A stretch of DNA of 32,523 nt from Bacteroidota bacterium (GTDB lineage: Bacteria > Bacteroidota > Bacteroidia > Bacteroidales > DTGW01): contig JAIFLP010000062.1 in NCBI GenBank assembly GCA_020049015.1, positions 1-32,523 of the forward strand, in the 5' to 3' direction. This document shows positions 13,944 through 24,201 of the stretch, in pieces (positions within the stretch are counted from its first letter, which is position 1; each line of letters begins with the position of its first letter). The notes under the pieces are model-generated. The model was not told the DNA's origin. It worked only from the letters and a program-made list of their open reading frames with translations, and made no database searches. The position numbers were made by a program, and so were the translations under genes.

Positions 13944-15818
13944 TTATTTCGTCAATTTCATCCCCCGGTCTTTTGCCATTTTTTCCAAGCGCTCCTGAAA
14001 TTTCGACTTCTTTACTGGTTTTGCTTTATGCTCATTTATCTTTCTCAGTATCTTCTGCTCATCTATCGACCGCCTGAAAATTTCGTTTTGTGCAATGGTT
14101 ATAACGTTTGCCAAAAAGTAATAATATGTCAATCCAGATGAAAAACTGTTCAACACAAACATAAACATTACTGGCATCATGTACATCATGGTTTTCATAC
14201 CGGGCATTTGCTGACTCGTATTGGTAGCGTTGCTCATGTACATCGTTATTATGGTGGTAATGGTCATCAGAATGGTGAATAAACTGATGTGGTTGCCATA
14301 AAAGGAACTGAGAAGCGGAATTTGAGTTGTCCAACTGTAAATAGAATCATATGTTGATAAATCATGCGCCCAAAGAAAACCTTCTTGTCTTAATTCTATT
14401 GAGGTAGGAAAAAATCGGAACATGGCTATTAGAATGGGCATTTGTAACAAAATAGGTAAACAGCCACCCAAAGGATTTACTCCTACTTTTTTGTACAATG
14501 ACATCATAGCTTGCTGGCGTTCCATTGGTTTTTCTTTTGGAATACGCTCATTTATTTCATCAACCTGAGGTTTCAACACTTTCATTCGTGCCATTGATAA
14601 ATATGATTTATAAGTCAATGGAAACAACATCATTTTGATGAATATGGTCAGCAACAATATGATCAATCCGTAATTGGTAATATAATCATTTAGGAAATTG
14701 AAGATGGGAATAATAAGCCATTTGTTGATCCATTTGATAATCCAACTTCCTATTTGAACATTATCTTCTAAATCCTGTCCGTATTTTTTTAAGGTGTTGT
14801 AATGGTTTGGTCCAAAATATATAGACAATGGAATAGAGCCATTATTTTCTTTTGGAAGGGCAAGACTAAAGTCGGCTGCATATTTTCCTACATGCCGCAG
14901 ATCTTCAATTTTTGATGCTTTGATGGAAGTGCTTTCAAATCCATTTTTAGCAATGAGGATGGAGGCAAAAAATTGTTGCTTAAAAGCTACCCAGCTAACT
15001 TGGGTATTGATTTCCTCAGATTTTGGCTTGTCTATATCCGTAGGAGTGATGCTTTCAGTATCTTCGTTTTTAAACTTATATGTAATTCCACTATAAGTTT
15101 GTTCGTTTTTGTAGTTGTCTTCCTGCGATTTCGCATACATCATCCATTCCATATCAACATTGCTCCAGCTTGATGATACTAATTCTCTGATGTTATTAAA
15201 TTTAATTTCAAAATCGATAAGATAATCACTATGCTTGATGCTGTAAACATATTCAATAAAACTTGAATCTCCCGCATATAGCCTTAAATGTAGCGATTTA
15301 ACAGAATCATTCTCAGTAATGCTAATGAGTTTCTCTTTTTCTTCAGCTTTGAAAAATAGTTCGCTGGTATTAATATTTCTACCTTGCGGGTTATCAAATT
15401 TCAATCCAAATGCGGTGGAGTCTCCATCAAATAAAACTACATGTTTTTTATCTGTGGTATTATAGTTTTTTAATTCAACCGAATAAGGTCTGCCACCTTT
15501 GTTTGAAACAGTAAGCTTTATTACTTCATTTTCTAATATGTAGAATTGAAGGCTGTCGTTTACTGATTTTCCAAATGATCCGTATTGTAAGGCTAATATG
15601 GAGTCATTTTTTATTTCAGGTATTTGTGTAGATATACTATCCGTTTTTTGAATTACGGCTGCTTGTTCTTCTCTCGATTTTTTAATCTCTACTTGAACCA
15701 ATGAATCTTGAATTCGCCTTTGTTCTTTAATTTCCTCTTCTGATGGTCGGCTAAAAATGCTAAATGCAATAATTATTCCTGCTATCAATACCAATCCTAT
15801 AATTCCGTTTTTATCCAT
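13944..15818 (-). CDS. yidC: Membrane protein insertase YidC
   Basis: A 624-residue inner-membrane insertase and chaperone for membrane proteins. The N-terminal transmembrane helix GIIGLVLIAGIIIAFSIF is at about 5-22. A large periplasmic beta domain follows (about 30-350), and then the conserved C-terminal hydrophobic core beginning near IIPIFNFLNDYITNYGLIIL. That core includes the cytoplasmic loop with PLTYKSYLSMARMKVLKPQV and later NPLGGCLPILLQMPILIAMF. The tail is basic (KPVKKSKFQERLEKMAKDRG), as usual for ribosome contact. Length is standard for Bacteroidota, which have the long Gram-negative form. It is the last gene of the DUF349-pyrG-yidC unit, 14 bases after pyrG, and a terminator follows. 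Confidence 0.97.
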   Translation of the reverse strand: MDKNGIIGLVLIAGIIIAFSIFSRPSEEEIKEQRRIQDSLVQVEIKKSREEQAAVIQKTDSISTQIPEIKNDSILALQYGSFGKSVNDSLQFYILENEVIKLTVSNKGGRPYSVELKNYNTTDKKHVVLFDGDSTAFGLKFDNPQGRNINTSELFFKAEEKEKLISITENDSVKSLHLRLYAGDSSFIEYVYSIKHSDYLIDFEIKFNNIRELVSSSWSNVDMEWMMYAKSQEDNYKNEQTYSGITYKFKNEDTESITPTDIDKPKSEEINTQVSWVAFKQQFFASILIAKNGFESTSIKASKIEDLRHVGKYAADFSLALPKENNGSIPLSIYFGPNHYNTLKKYGQDLEDNVQIGSWIIKWINKWLIIPIFNFLNDYITNYGLIILLLTIFIKMMLFPLTYKSYLSMARMKVLKPQVDEINERIPKEKPMERQQAMMSLYKKVGVNPLGGCLPILLQMPILIAMFRFFPTSIELRQEGFLWAHDLSTYDSIYSWTTQIPLLSSFYGNHISLFTILMTITTIITMYMSNATNTSQQMPGMKTMMYMMPVMFMFVLNSFSSGLTYYYFLANVITIAQNEIFRRSIDEQKILRKINEHKAKPVKKSKFQERLEKMAKDRGMKLTK

Positions 15819-15832
15819 TTTATATTTTAATA

Positions 15833-17449
<1,617 letters not shown>

Positions 17450-19369
17450 TTATTCGATCTTTGATTTTTCAATCATCGATATTTTTTCTTCCAAACTCTT
17501 CATTTCAGCTTTTGCTTCTTCAATCCTTTTCTGAACCTCGTTAATCATAGCTTCAGCATTTTTTGATTTCGCAAAAAATCCAATATTATTCTCCCACAAT
17601 AGAATATCGCTCTCTAATTTTTTTACTCTGTGAATGTATTTTTCACGCTCTTGTTTTAATCTGTTGTCCCCTTTAATTGAGGTACCCATGCTATCTACCT
17701 TATTCTTGAATTTAAGTAGGTTCTTTTTGCCATCGTCCATTTTTAATTGATCGAATAATTGATCGACCAATTTACGATACTTCTTTTGTATGTCTTCTTT
17801 TTTTGCAATGGGCACAAATCCTATTTCAGACCATCGCTGTTGAAATTCTTTAACCGAATTGAAATTGGCATCAGCATCTCCACCCAATTGAAAATTTTCT
17901 ATTTCAATCAGTAATGCTTCTTTCAATTTTAAATTATTTTCATATTCATTATCTACACTGGCAAAATGAGCATTTTTAGCATTAAAAAAACTATCGCATG
18001 CCAACCTGAAACGCTTCCAAATTGAATCGGAATGCTTTTTAGGAACCGGACCAATATCTTTCCAACGTTTTTGTAATTGAATCAGCTCATCACTCGTTTT
18101 CTTCCATTCGGTAGATTCTTTTAATGCTTCTGCTTGAAAACAAATATCTAGTTTTAGCTGTAGATTAGCATTCTGATCATCTTTTATTTTGGAATAGAAA
18201 TCGCGCTTGCGATTGAAAAAATCATCACATAAATTATGAAAACGTTGGTATACTTCTGTATTCTGCTTACGTGGCGCAAAACCTATAGTTTTCCATAATT
18301 CTTGAAGTTCAACAATTCCCGCAGTTTTTTCATCCCATTCTTTTACCGTTGAAATTTCTTGTTGCAATACCTCCTCTATTTTATCGCAAATATTGGTTTT
18401 AAGGTCTAGGTTTTTCTTTTGCGATTCTTTTAGATTTTCAAAATACTCTTGATGTGCCTTATTGATCTTGGCAGTAGCCGCTTTAAATCTATCCCATATT
18501 TCTACACGGTTTTCATTGGGTACCGTACCAATTTCACGCCACTGAACATGCAAATCTTGCAAAGTTTTAAACGACTTTACAACTGAGGATTCCATGATTT
18601 GTTTCTCCGCAGCAAGACATAATTCAGTTTTTAATTGCAAATTCTTTTTTAAATCTAAATCTCTGAGTTCTTTATTTAGTTTTAAGAAATCGTAAAATTT
18701 ATCAACATTGTGATGATAATTCTCATATAAATCTGAAACATTCGCTTGCGGTACCGTTCCTATTGTTTTCCATTTATCAACTAAGGCCTTAAACCGTTTG
18801 TGTATATCTGTAATTAATCCTTCTTTCGAGGGCAATTCTTTGATTTCTTCAAGAATTGCAGTCTTTTCTTTAAGATTTTGGAGTTTTATTGCTTCTAACT
18901 TCTGCGTGTGTTCATGCTTTTGCTCTTTATATTTTTTAATGAGCAGTTTTAATTCTTGTTCTTCAGTAGATTCCTGAACCTGAAAGTCCTCAATGATCCC
19001 TCCGCTTTCAACGAAAAGTTTTTTACTGGCCTCTATTTCTGATTTGTGTCTTTTGTAAAAAGCAATTTTCATTAAGTCAACCTCATCTCTCAATTGCTCC
19101 ACGCTTTTGCTTTCTAAAATTTCTTTGAGCTTTTTTACAATTTCTTTGCTGTCTAATCCTGCCAGCGCTTTTGTAAATACTTGCTCACGTGCTTCAATTT
19201 CAAGGTTTAACGGAACAATATCTTCTGTTTCATCAGATGAATTATCCTGATCTATTGGACTCTCTTCGGCCTGCGATTCTAATTCTCCTAAGATTTTAAT
19301 TTCTTCGGATTTTCCTTGTGCGTCAGGTGTTTCGTTTGAATGTATTTCCATAAAACTGCTTTTGTTCAA
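17450..19369 (-). CDS. DUF349 repeat protein
   Basis: A 639-residue, highly charged, probably cytoplasmic helical protein. Five copies of a W-x-x-I-G-x-x-P signature (WKTIGTVP, WREIGTVP, WKTIGFAP, WKDIGPVP, WSEIGFVP) recur about every 78 residues from about residue 200 to 515; each marks a DUF349 repeat. The N-terminal 70 residues are acidic and low-complexity, and the C-terminus (about 580-639) is a coiled coil. DUF349 proteins are widespread in Bacteroidota but their biochemical role is not established to my knowledge. It leads the operon with pyrG and yidC. A second Met at residue 7 is an alternative start. The promoter at 19375-19406 lies just upstream. Confidence 0.88.
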   Translation of the reverse strand: MNKSSFMEIHSNETPDAQGKSEEIKILGELESQAEESPIDQDNSSDETEDIVPLNLEIEAREQVFTKALAGLDSKEIVKKLKEILESKSVEQLRDEVDLMKIAFYKRHKSEIEASKKLFVESGGIIEDFQVQESTEEQELKLLIKKYKEQKHEHTQKLEAIKLQNLKEKTAILEEIKELPSKEGLITDIHKRFKALVDKWKTIGTVPQANVSDLYENYHHNVDKFYDFLKLNKELRDLDLKKNLQLKTELCLAAEKQIMESSVVKSFKTLQDLHVQWREIGTVPNENRVEIWDRFKAATAKINKAHQEYFENLKESQKKNLDLKTNICDKIEEVLQQEISTVKEWDEKTAGIVELQELWKTIGFAPRKQNTEVYQRFHNLCDDFFNRKRDFYSKIKDDQNANLQLKLDICFQAEALKESTEWKKTSDELIQLQKRWKDIGPVPKKHSDSIWKRFRLACDSFFNAKNAHFASVDNEYENNLKLKEALLIEIENFQLGGDADANFNSVKEFQQRWSEIGFVPIAKKEDIQKKYRKLVDQLFDQLKMDDGKKNLLKFKNKVDSMGTSIKGDNRLKQEREKYIHRVKKLESDILLWENNIGFFAKSKNAEAMINEVQKRIEEAKAEMKSLEEKISMIEKSKIE

Positions 19370-19374
19370 AAGGA

Positions 19375-19406
19375 CGAAATTAATATATTGCTAAATAATA
19401 CTCAAA
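19375..19406 (-). promoter_or_regulatory. Promoter of the DUF349-pyrG-yidC operon
   Basis: On the minus strand TTTG (19406-19403) is followed after 20 bases by TAATTTCG (19382-19375), a 7-of-8 match to TAnnTTTG. The predicted start of transcription lies close to the ATG at 19369, giving a very short leader. Confidence 0.5.
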
Positions 19407-19442
19407 TAAATATCAAATATTTATACGTTAATTATGTTTTAA

Positions 19443-19473
19443 TTTTATTAATAGGGTAAAAATCTTAATTTTG
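19443..19473 (+). promoter_or_regulatory. Promoter of trmD
   Basis: TAATTTTG at 19466-19473 is an exact TAnnTTTG box with TTTT (one mismatch) 19 bases upstream. Because the box covers the GTG at 19473, translation must start later, supporting the ATG at 19494. Confidence 0.55.
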
Positions 19474-19493
19474 TGGGTGTTATTCCATCTAAA

Positions 19494-20168
19494 ATGCACA
19501 TAGATATTATTACGGTTCTCCCTGCTTTGCTCGAAAGTCCATTAGATCATTCCATTTTGAAACGGGCTAAAAATGCAAATATAGTTAGCATTGGTATTCA
19601 TAACCTGCGAGATTATTCAATTGATAAGCATAAAAGAGTTGATGATTATTCTTTTGGAGGCGATCCGGGAATGGTTTTGATGATTGAACCTGTGGAACGA
19701 TGTATAAATTTTTTGAAAAGCCAGCGAAATTATAACGAAATTATTTATACTTCCCCTGATGGTGAAGTGTTTAATCAAAGAACAGCCAATCAGTTGTCAA
19801 TTACTGAGAATATCATTATTCTATGTGGTCATTATAAAGGTGTTGATCAAAGGATTAGGGATCATTTTATTACAAAAGAAATCTCGATAGGCGATTATGT
19901 GCTTACCGGAGGTGAGTTGGCTGCTTGTGTAATGGTTGATGCTATTGTGCGATTAATTCCGGGAGCTATTTCCGATGAGGTTTCTGCACTTACCGATTCT
20001 TTTCAGGACAATCTTCTGGCACCTCCTGTTTTTACAAGGCCTGCCAATTATAATGGATGGACGGTTCCAGAGATTTTGTTATCGGGGAATACTTCAAAAA
20101 TACGCGATTGGCAATTGGAGCAATCTTTAGAGCGCACAAAAAGATTGCGCCCCGATTTGCTAAGGTAA
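19494..20168 (+). CDS. trmD: tRNA (guanine-37-N1)-methyltransferase
   Basis: A 224-residue SPOUT methyltransferase that makes m1G37 in tRNAs with a G36-G37 sequence, preventing frameshifts. Conserved elements are [16 protein letters not shown] near 47-62, [11 protein letters not shown], the trefoil-knot segment [12 protein letters not shown] and [14 protein letters not shown], with the linker and C-terminal domain ending TKRLRPDLL. Length matches the bacterial family. An in-frame GTG at 19473 would add MGVIPSK, but it lies within the promoter box, so the ATG at 19494 ([10 protein letters not shown], the usual family start) is chosen. It is divergent from the DUF349 gene and convergent with the glucokinase gene. 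Confidence 0.97.
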   Translation: MHIDIITVLPALLESPLDHSILKRAKNANIVSIGIHNLRDYSIDKHKRVDDYSFGGDPGMVLMIEPVERCINFLKSQRNYNEIIYTSPDGEVFNQRTANQLSITENIIILCGHYKGVDQRIRDHFITKEISIGDYVLTGGELAACVMVDAIVRLIPGAISDEVSALTDSFQDNLLAPPVFTRPANYNGWTVPEILLSGNTSKIRDWQLEQSLERTKRLRPDLLR

Positions 20169-20188
20169 AATAGAAAATATTTTTGAAA

Positions 20189-20953
20189 TCAAATTTTATC
20201 CTTCAGAGACCATTTTACAGCCAATGCAGCTCCTACAATTCCAGCATTATTCATAAGTTGAGCGGGAACCAAACTGCATTTTGTATTGAGTGTAAAATCA
20301 TATTTTGAATAATGTTTGCTTACCCCTCCGCCTATAATGATTAAATCAGGCCAAAATAAACTTTCCATGTAAGTAAGGTATTCATTGAATCTCTTACCCC
20401 AATCGGTCCAACTTAAATCTAATTTTTGTCTTGTGGCATCGGATGCATATTGCTCAGCTTCCTGTCCGTTTGGTAAAATAAGGTGACCTAACTCAGTATT
20501 TTCAACCACGTTACCATTGGAAAACAAAACGGTTCCAATACCGGTTCCAACAGTAATAATGAGTACAACTCCGCGTTTATCTTTTCCTGCTCCAAATTTC
20601 ATTTCAGCAAGACCTGCGGCATCTGCATCATTAATTATTCTAACCGGGCTTTTGGTTTGTTGACTGATAAGCGCTTCTATATTGGTTCCTATAAAAGACT
20701 TGTCAACGTTAGCTGCGGTTTTGGAAATTCCGCCCTGTATTACAGCGGGAAATCCAACCCCAATGGGGCCTTTCCATTCAAAATGCGATGCAATCTGGCT
20801 AATTACATCTGCTACAGCATCAGGTGTTGGAGCGTCCGGTGTAGGTATCCTGTAACGTTCAGTGAGGAGTTCTCCCTTCTTAGTGTGCACAATTGCCCCC
20901 TTAATACCCGAACCTCCAACATCAATGCCTAGAATCTTCTTCAAAATCATCAT
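20189..20953 (-). CDS. ppgK: ROK family glucokinase, likely polyphosphate-glucose phosphotransferase
   Basis: A ROK-fold sugar kinase of about 254 residues. The phosphate loop [13 protein letters not shown] opens the protein. [12 protein letters not shown] and the [12 protein letters not shown] run follow; these, with the TAANVDKSF segment, are typical of polyphosphate glucokinases rather than ordinary ROK kinases. The sugar-binding [27 protein letters not shown] and NTELGHL motifs are intact, so it should phosphorylate glucose using polyphosphate and perhaps ATP. A longer frame starts at 20995, but its extra 14 residues have no family match; the Met pair just before [12 protein letters not shown] is preferred. 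The zinc motif of repressor-type ROK proteins is absent and there is no DNA-binding domain. Donor preference is inferred from similarity. Confidence 0.85.
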   Translation of the reverse strand: MMILKKILGIDVGGSGIKGAIVHTKKGELLTERYRIPTPDAPTPDAVADVISQIASHFEWKGPIGVGFPAVIQGGISKTAANVDKSFIGTNIEALISQQTKSPVRIINDADAAGLAEMKFGAGKDKRGVVLIITVGTGIGTVLFSNGNVVENTELGHLILPNGQEAEQYASDATRQKLDLSWTDWGKRFNEYLTYMESLFWPDLIIIGGGVSKHYSKYDFTLNTKCSLVPAQLMNNAGIVGAALAVKWSLKDKI

Positions 20954-21336
20954 TTTCTTTAAGGTAAAACCTTCTAAATCAACAACTAAATACATCAGTA
21001 TTTATAAAAACAATAATACCACTTTAATTTTGATTTAGCAAATTTTCGACTTATTAAAAGTTATTAACATTGCCGAAAATGCCTATTTTAATGTGGCTAC
21101 ATAAGACTGATAATTAGAAGGTTGGTTTTTCCTGTCAATATTGCATGCAATTAAGTCATTTTGTCGCTATGCTCACCGCAATAATTCTGCGTAATATTTT
21201 TTTATTTTAATTACATTTTGTAATGTTGCAGGCGAATTTGAGAAACAACTGTATATATAGTGTAGGGTAGTATTCATAAATTCCGGATTGGGAGGTATAG
21301 TCCTGACCGTTAGTGTATTAAACAAAATATTTTTAT
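20954..21336. other. Divergent intergenic region
   Basis: 383 bases between the glucokinase and the carboxyltransferase genes. On the minus strand TTTG (21042-21039), 20 bases, TATTATTG (21018-21011) is a plausible glucokinase promoter. Towards the plus-strand gene I see a partial box, TTACATTTTG near 21212, but nothing convincing. The leader of more than 100 bases before the carboxyltransferase ATG has no clear hairpin. Confidence 0.4.
21011..21042 (-). promoter_or_regulatory. Candidate promoter of the glucokinase gene
   Basis: TTTG and TATTATTG (7 of 8 to TAnnTTTG) are spaced 20 bases on the minus strand. The transcript would start near 21005, leaving about 50 bases before the preferred ATG at 20953. 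Confidence 0.4.
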
Positions 21337-22881
21337 ATGGCGTTACAAAACAAAATTGATGAGCTCCAGAAAAAAAGGGAGCAGGCTTTTCAAGGTGGCG
21401 GCGAAAAAGCTATGGAGAAGCAAAATGCAATGGGCAAATTATCCGCCCGCTCCAGAATTTTATCGATTGTAGATCTTGATTCTTTTCAAGAGTACGACTT
21501 GTTCGTTGAACATGAGGCACGTGATTTCGACATGGCTAAAAAGGTTTTGGCTGGAGATGGTGTTATTACAGGTACTGGAACCGTAAATGGTATGCCTATT
21601 TGTATTTATGCTCAGGATTTTACCGTTGCAGGTGGTTCGCTAGGTAGCATGCATGCCAAAAAAATTGTAAAAATTATGGACCATGCCCTGAAAATGAGAA
21701 TGCCTCTTATAGGTATTAACGATTCAGGTGGTGCCCGTATCCAAGAGGGTGTTAACTCATTAGCTGGTTATGGCGAAATATTTTTCCGCAATACACTGGC
21801 TTCAGGTGTTATTCCTCAAATCTCTGTTATCCTTGGTCCTTGCGCCGGTGGAGCAGTTTATTCACCTGCTTTAACCGACTACGTTTTTGTGGTAGATAAT
21901 ATTTCAAAGATGTTTATTACCGGGCCCGAAGTTATTAAAACGGTGTTGGGTGAGGAAATCTCAATGGAAGATCTAGGCGGTGCTCGTGTACATAGCGAAA
22001 TAACTGGTAATGCTCACTTCTTTGCTTATACTGAGGTAGAATGTTTCGAACAAATCAAAAAGTTACTTTCTTTTATTCCTCACAATAATCTTGAAAAACA
22101 CAGAACGCTTGAGGCTAAATTACCTAAACCCGAATTCAAAATTGGTGAAATTATCCCTGAGGATCCACGTCTACCTTACGATGTAAGAGATGTGATTAAA
22201 TCTGTAGTGGATGATTCTGATTTTTTTGAAATTCAGGAACGTTGGGCGGGTAATATAGTTATCGGTTATGGCCGTATTAATGGTCGTACTGTAGGTTTTG
22301 TTGCCAATCAACCTCTTGTGCTAGCAGGTGTTTTAGATGTTGATTCATCAAATAAAGCTGCCCGATTTATCAGATATTGCGATGCTTTTAATATTCCTAT
22401 TGTTACCTTAGTCGACCTTCCAGGTTATCTTCCAGGTGTTGATCAGGAACATGCAGGAGTTATTCGTCATGGAGCAAAAATCCTTTATGCATATAGCGAA
22501 GCTACTGTTCCTAAAATTTCTGTAATTCTCAGAAAAGCATACGGAGGTGGTTATATTGCCATGAATTCAAGACATTTACGTGCCGATTTCGTATTTGCAT
22601 GGCCTTCTGCCGAAATTGCTGTGATGGGACCTGAGGGTGCTGCCAATATCATTTTCCGTAAAGAAATAATGGAGGCTGAAAACCCCGATGAAATGAGGAG
22701 AATTAAAGTGAAGGAATATACCGAGAAATTTGCTAACCCTTATGTAGCAGCTTCTAAAGGATATGTTGATTCAGTAATTGCTCCTTCTGAAACCCGAAAA
22801 GTTGTTGCCCACGCTATTGAAGTTTCTGGCAATAAATTTATTGGCGGACCAAGCAAAAAACATGGCGTTCCACCTTTTTAA
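21337..22881 (+). CDS. pccB: Acyl-CoA carboxylase carboxyltransferase (propionyl-CoA carboxylase beta / methylmalonyl-CoA decarboxylase alpha)
   Basis: A 514-residue biotin-dependent carboxyltransferase of the crotonase-like fold, with N and C domains. The N domain includes GGSLGSMHAKKIVKIMDHAL and PLIGINDSGGARIQEGVNSL, and GPCAGGAVYSPALTD forms the oxyanion region. The C domain has VDLPGYLPGVDQEHAGVIRH and the late AVMGPEGAANIIF run. It moves CO2 between biotin and propionyl-/methylmalonyl-CoA, in propionate or branched-chain metabolism. The biotin carrier gene starts 4 bases after its stop. No biotin carboxylase or decarboxylase membrane subunit is in the window, so the direction of the reaction (carboxylase or Na+-pumping decarboxylase) is open. 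Confidence 0.92.
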   Translation: MALQNKIDELQKKREQAFQGGGEKAMEKQNAMGKLSARSRILSIVDLDSFQEYDLFVEHEARDFDMAKKVLAGDGVITGTGTVNGMPICIYAQDFTVAGGSLGSMHAKKIVKIMDHALKMRMPLIGINDSGGARIQEGVNSLAGYGEIFFRNTLASGVIPQISVILGPCAGGAVYSPALTDYVFVVDNISKMFITGPEVIKTVLGEEISMEDLGGARVHSEITGNAHFFAYTEVECFEQIKKLLSFIPHNNLEKHRTLEAKLPKPEFKIGEIIPEDPRLPYDVRDVIKSVVDDSDFFEIQERWAGNIVIGYGRINGRTVGFVANQPLVLAGVLDVDSSNKAARFIRYCDAFNIPIVTLVDLPGYLPGVDQEHAGVIRHGAKILYAYSEATVPKISVILRKAYGGGYIAMNSRHLRADFVFAWPSAEIAVMGPEGAANIIFRKEIMEAENPDEMRRIKVKEYTEKFANPYVAASKGYVDSVIAPSETRKVVAHAIEVSGNKFIGGPSKKHGVPPF

Positions 22882-22885
22882 TTAT

Positions 22886-23209
22886 ATGCAAATGAAGCAG
22901 TTTAATGATTTAAAACCCATTAATATTATGGGTACAGAATATCTTACCACTTTTACTAAGGCATACGAGAAACGCACCAATTGGGTGAAAAATAATCCCA
23001 AGCATATTTGTTCTTATATTCCAGGAACCATTTTGGAAATCAAGGTTAAAGAAGGTATGGTAGTTAAAGAAGGTCAGGAAATCCTTATTTTAGAGTCTAT
23101 GAAAATGGCTAATAAAATTAAGTCTCCTGCAAATGGAACTATCAAGGTTATTCATGTTACTTCTGGTGATAGAATACCTAAGGGCTTTTTAATGTTTGAA
23201 TTAGTGTAA
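22886..23209 (+). CDS. Biotin carrier protein (biotinyl domain)
   Basis: A 107-residue protein with one biotinyl/lipoyl domain at about 40-107. ESMKM at 70-74 contains the biotin acceptor Lys73, and the flanking PGTILEIKVKEGMVVKEGQE and PANGTIKVIHVTSGDRIPKG hammerhead strands are complete. The N-terminal 38 residues lack the long Pro/Ala linker of many carriers and contain no membrane segment. The gene lies 4 bases downstream of the carboxyltransferase gene, which it should serve. An upstream frame opens inside that gene but has no support, and ATGs at 22892 or 22928 are alternative starts. A strong terminator follows. Confidence 0.9.
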   Translation: MQMKQFNDLKPINIMGTEYLTTFTKAYEKRTNWVKNNPKHICSYIPGTILEIKVKEGMVVKEGQEILILESMKMANKIKSPANGTIKVIHVTSGDRIPKGFLMFELV

Positions 23210-23235
23210 AATCTGAATCAAGGCTCAATTATTAT

Positions 23236-23269
23236 AAAGCAGGTGCTATTTATGGTACCTGCTTTTTTT
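23236..23269 (+). terminator. Intrinsic terminator after the biotin carrier gene
   Basis: AAAGCAGGT (23236-23244) and ACCTGCTTT (23257-23265) form a 9-base-pair stem with a 12-base loop and a T run to 23269. It overlaps the last codons of the convergent ispE gene by a base or two. Confidence 0.85.
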
Positions 23270-24086
23270 ATAAATAGCTCTCAAATACAGAATGATCCTT
23301 AAATTCCTTTTTTAACGCAATTTCATATTTGAAAATTCCAAATACCGAACTTCCACTTCCCGACATAGAAGCAAAGAGGGCTCCGAATTCATATAACTTA
23401 CTCTTTATTTCACTTATTTCTGGATGCTTTATAAAAACTGGCGCTTCAAATGAATTGGATAAGTAATTTTTCCATTCATCTACAGGGAGTGTTCCTAAAT
23501 TTTTTAGGTTGAATTCCGATGGGTGTGGTTTTACCAAACCATATGCTTCCTTTGTTCCAACATGAATAGGTGGTACTATCAAAACTAAAAAATACCTCTT
23601 CAAATCCAAACACATAGTCTCAATTTTTTCTCCTTTTCCATGGGCATAACAAGGTTCATTATGAATAAAAAAGGCACAATCACTGCCCAATTCCGCTGCC
23701 GCTTGCAATAATTCTTGTTGGCTTTTAAAAACTTCATACTTGTTGTTAAGTATTTTTAAAGCAGAGGCAGCATCTGATGATCCACCACCCAAGCCTGATC
23801 CGAAGGGTATGTTTTTATGCAAATGAATTTGTAAAGGGGGAATGGTAGTATGTCTGCGTGCAATTTGAATGGCTTTTGATACCAAATTGTCACTTGTATT
23901 GCCAGGTATTTCCAATCCACTGGTGCTAAAACTGTCTTCTTCAGTTCCATCAGACTTTTCAATTATCTCTAATGCATCCAACCATTTTACCGGGTAAAAA
24001 ATGGTTTCAATATTATGAAATCCATCGGGTCTCTTTTCTATTACATTCAGACCGATATTGATTTTTGCATTGGGAAAAACAAGCAT
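23268..24086 (-). CDS. ispE: 4-diphosphocytidyl-2-C-methyl-D-erythritol kinase
   Basis: A 272-residue GHMP kinase catalysing the ATP-dependent phosphorylation of CDP-methylerythritol in the MEP isoprenoid pathway. The N-terminal NAKINIGLNVIEKRPDGFH is a signature of IspE. The ATP loop PFGSGLGGGSSDAA is at 94-107, and GSDCAFFI and MSGSGSSVFGIF complete the GHMP motifs. Length is slightly short but normal for Bacteroidota. It is transcribed alone, convergent with the carboxyltransferase operon and divergent from dnaB. Confidence 0.95.
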   Translation of the reverse strand: MLVFPNAKINIGLNVIEKRPDGFHNIETIFYPVKWLDALEIIEKSDGTEEDSFSTSGLEIPGNTSDNLVSKAIQIARRHTTIPPLQIHLHKNIPFGSGLGGGSSDAASALKILNNKYEVFKSQQELLQAAAELGSDCAFFIHNEPCYAHGKGEKIETMCLDLKRYFLVLIVPPIHVGTKEAYGLVKPHPSEFNLKNLGTLPVDEWKNYLSNSFEAPVFIKHPEISEIKSKLYEFGALFASMSGSGSSVFGIFKYEIALKKEFKDHSVFESYL

Positions 24087-24181
24087 GCCTAATATTTATT
24101 TATTAACACTATACCTTAGTTTGATTTGGTCTTGTTGAAAAAACACGGCACCAAATTGTTCAAAGCACAATAATAGTTTAT

Positions 24182-24189
24182 AATTTTGA
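24182..24189 (+). promoter_or_regulatory. -7 element upstream of dnaB
   Basis: TAATTTTG at 24182-24189 is a perfect TAnnTTTG box 12 bases before the dnaB ATG. The nearest upstream TTG (24157-24159) is 22 bases away, slightly far, so the -33 assignment is weak. Confidence 0.4.
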
Positions 24190-24201
24190 GAAAAAAATAA
24201 A

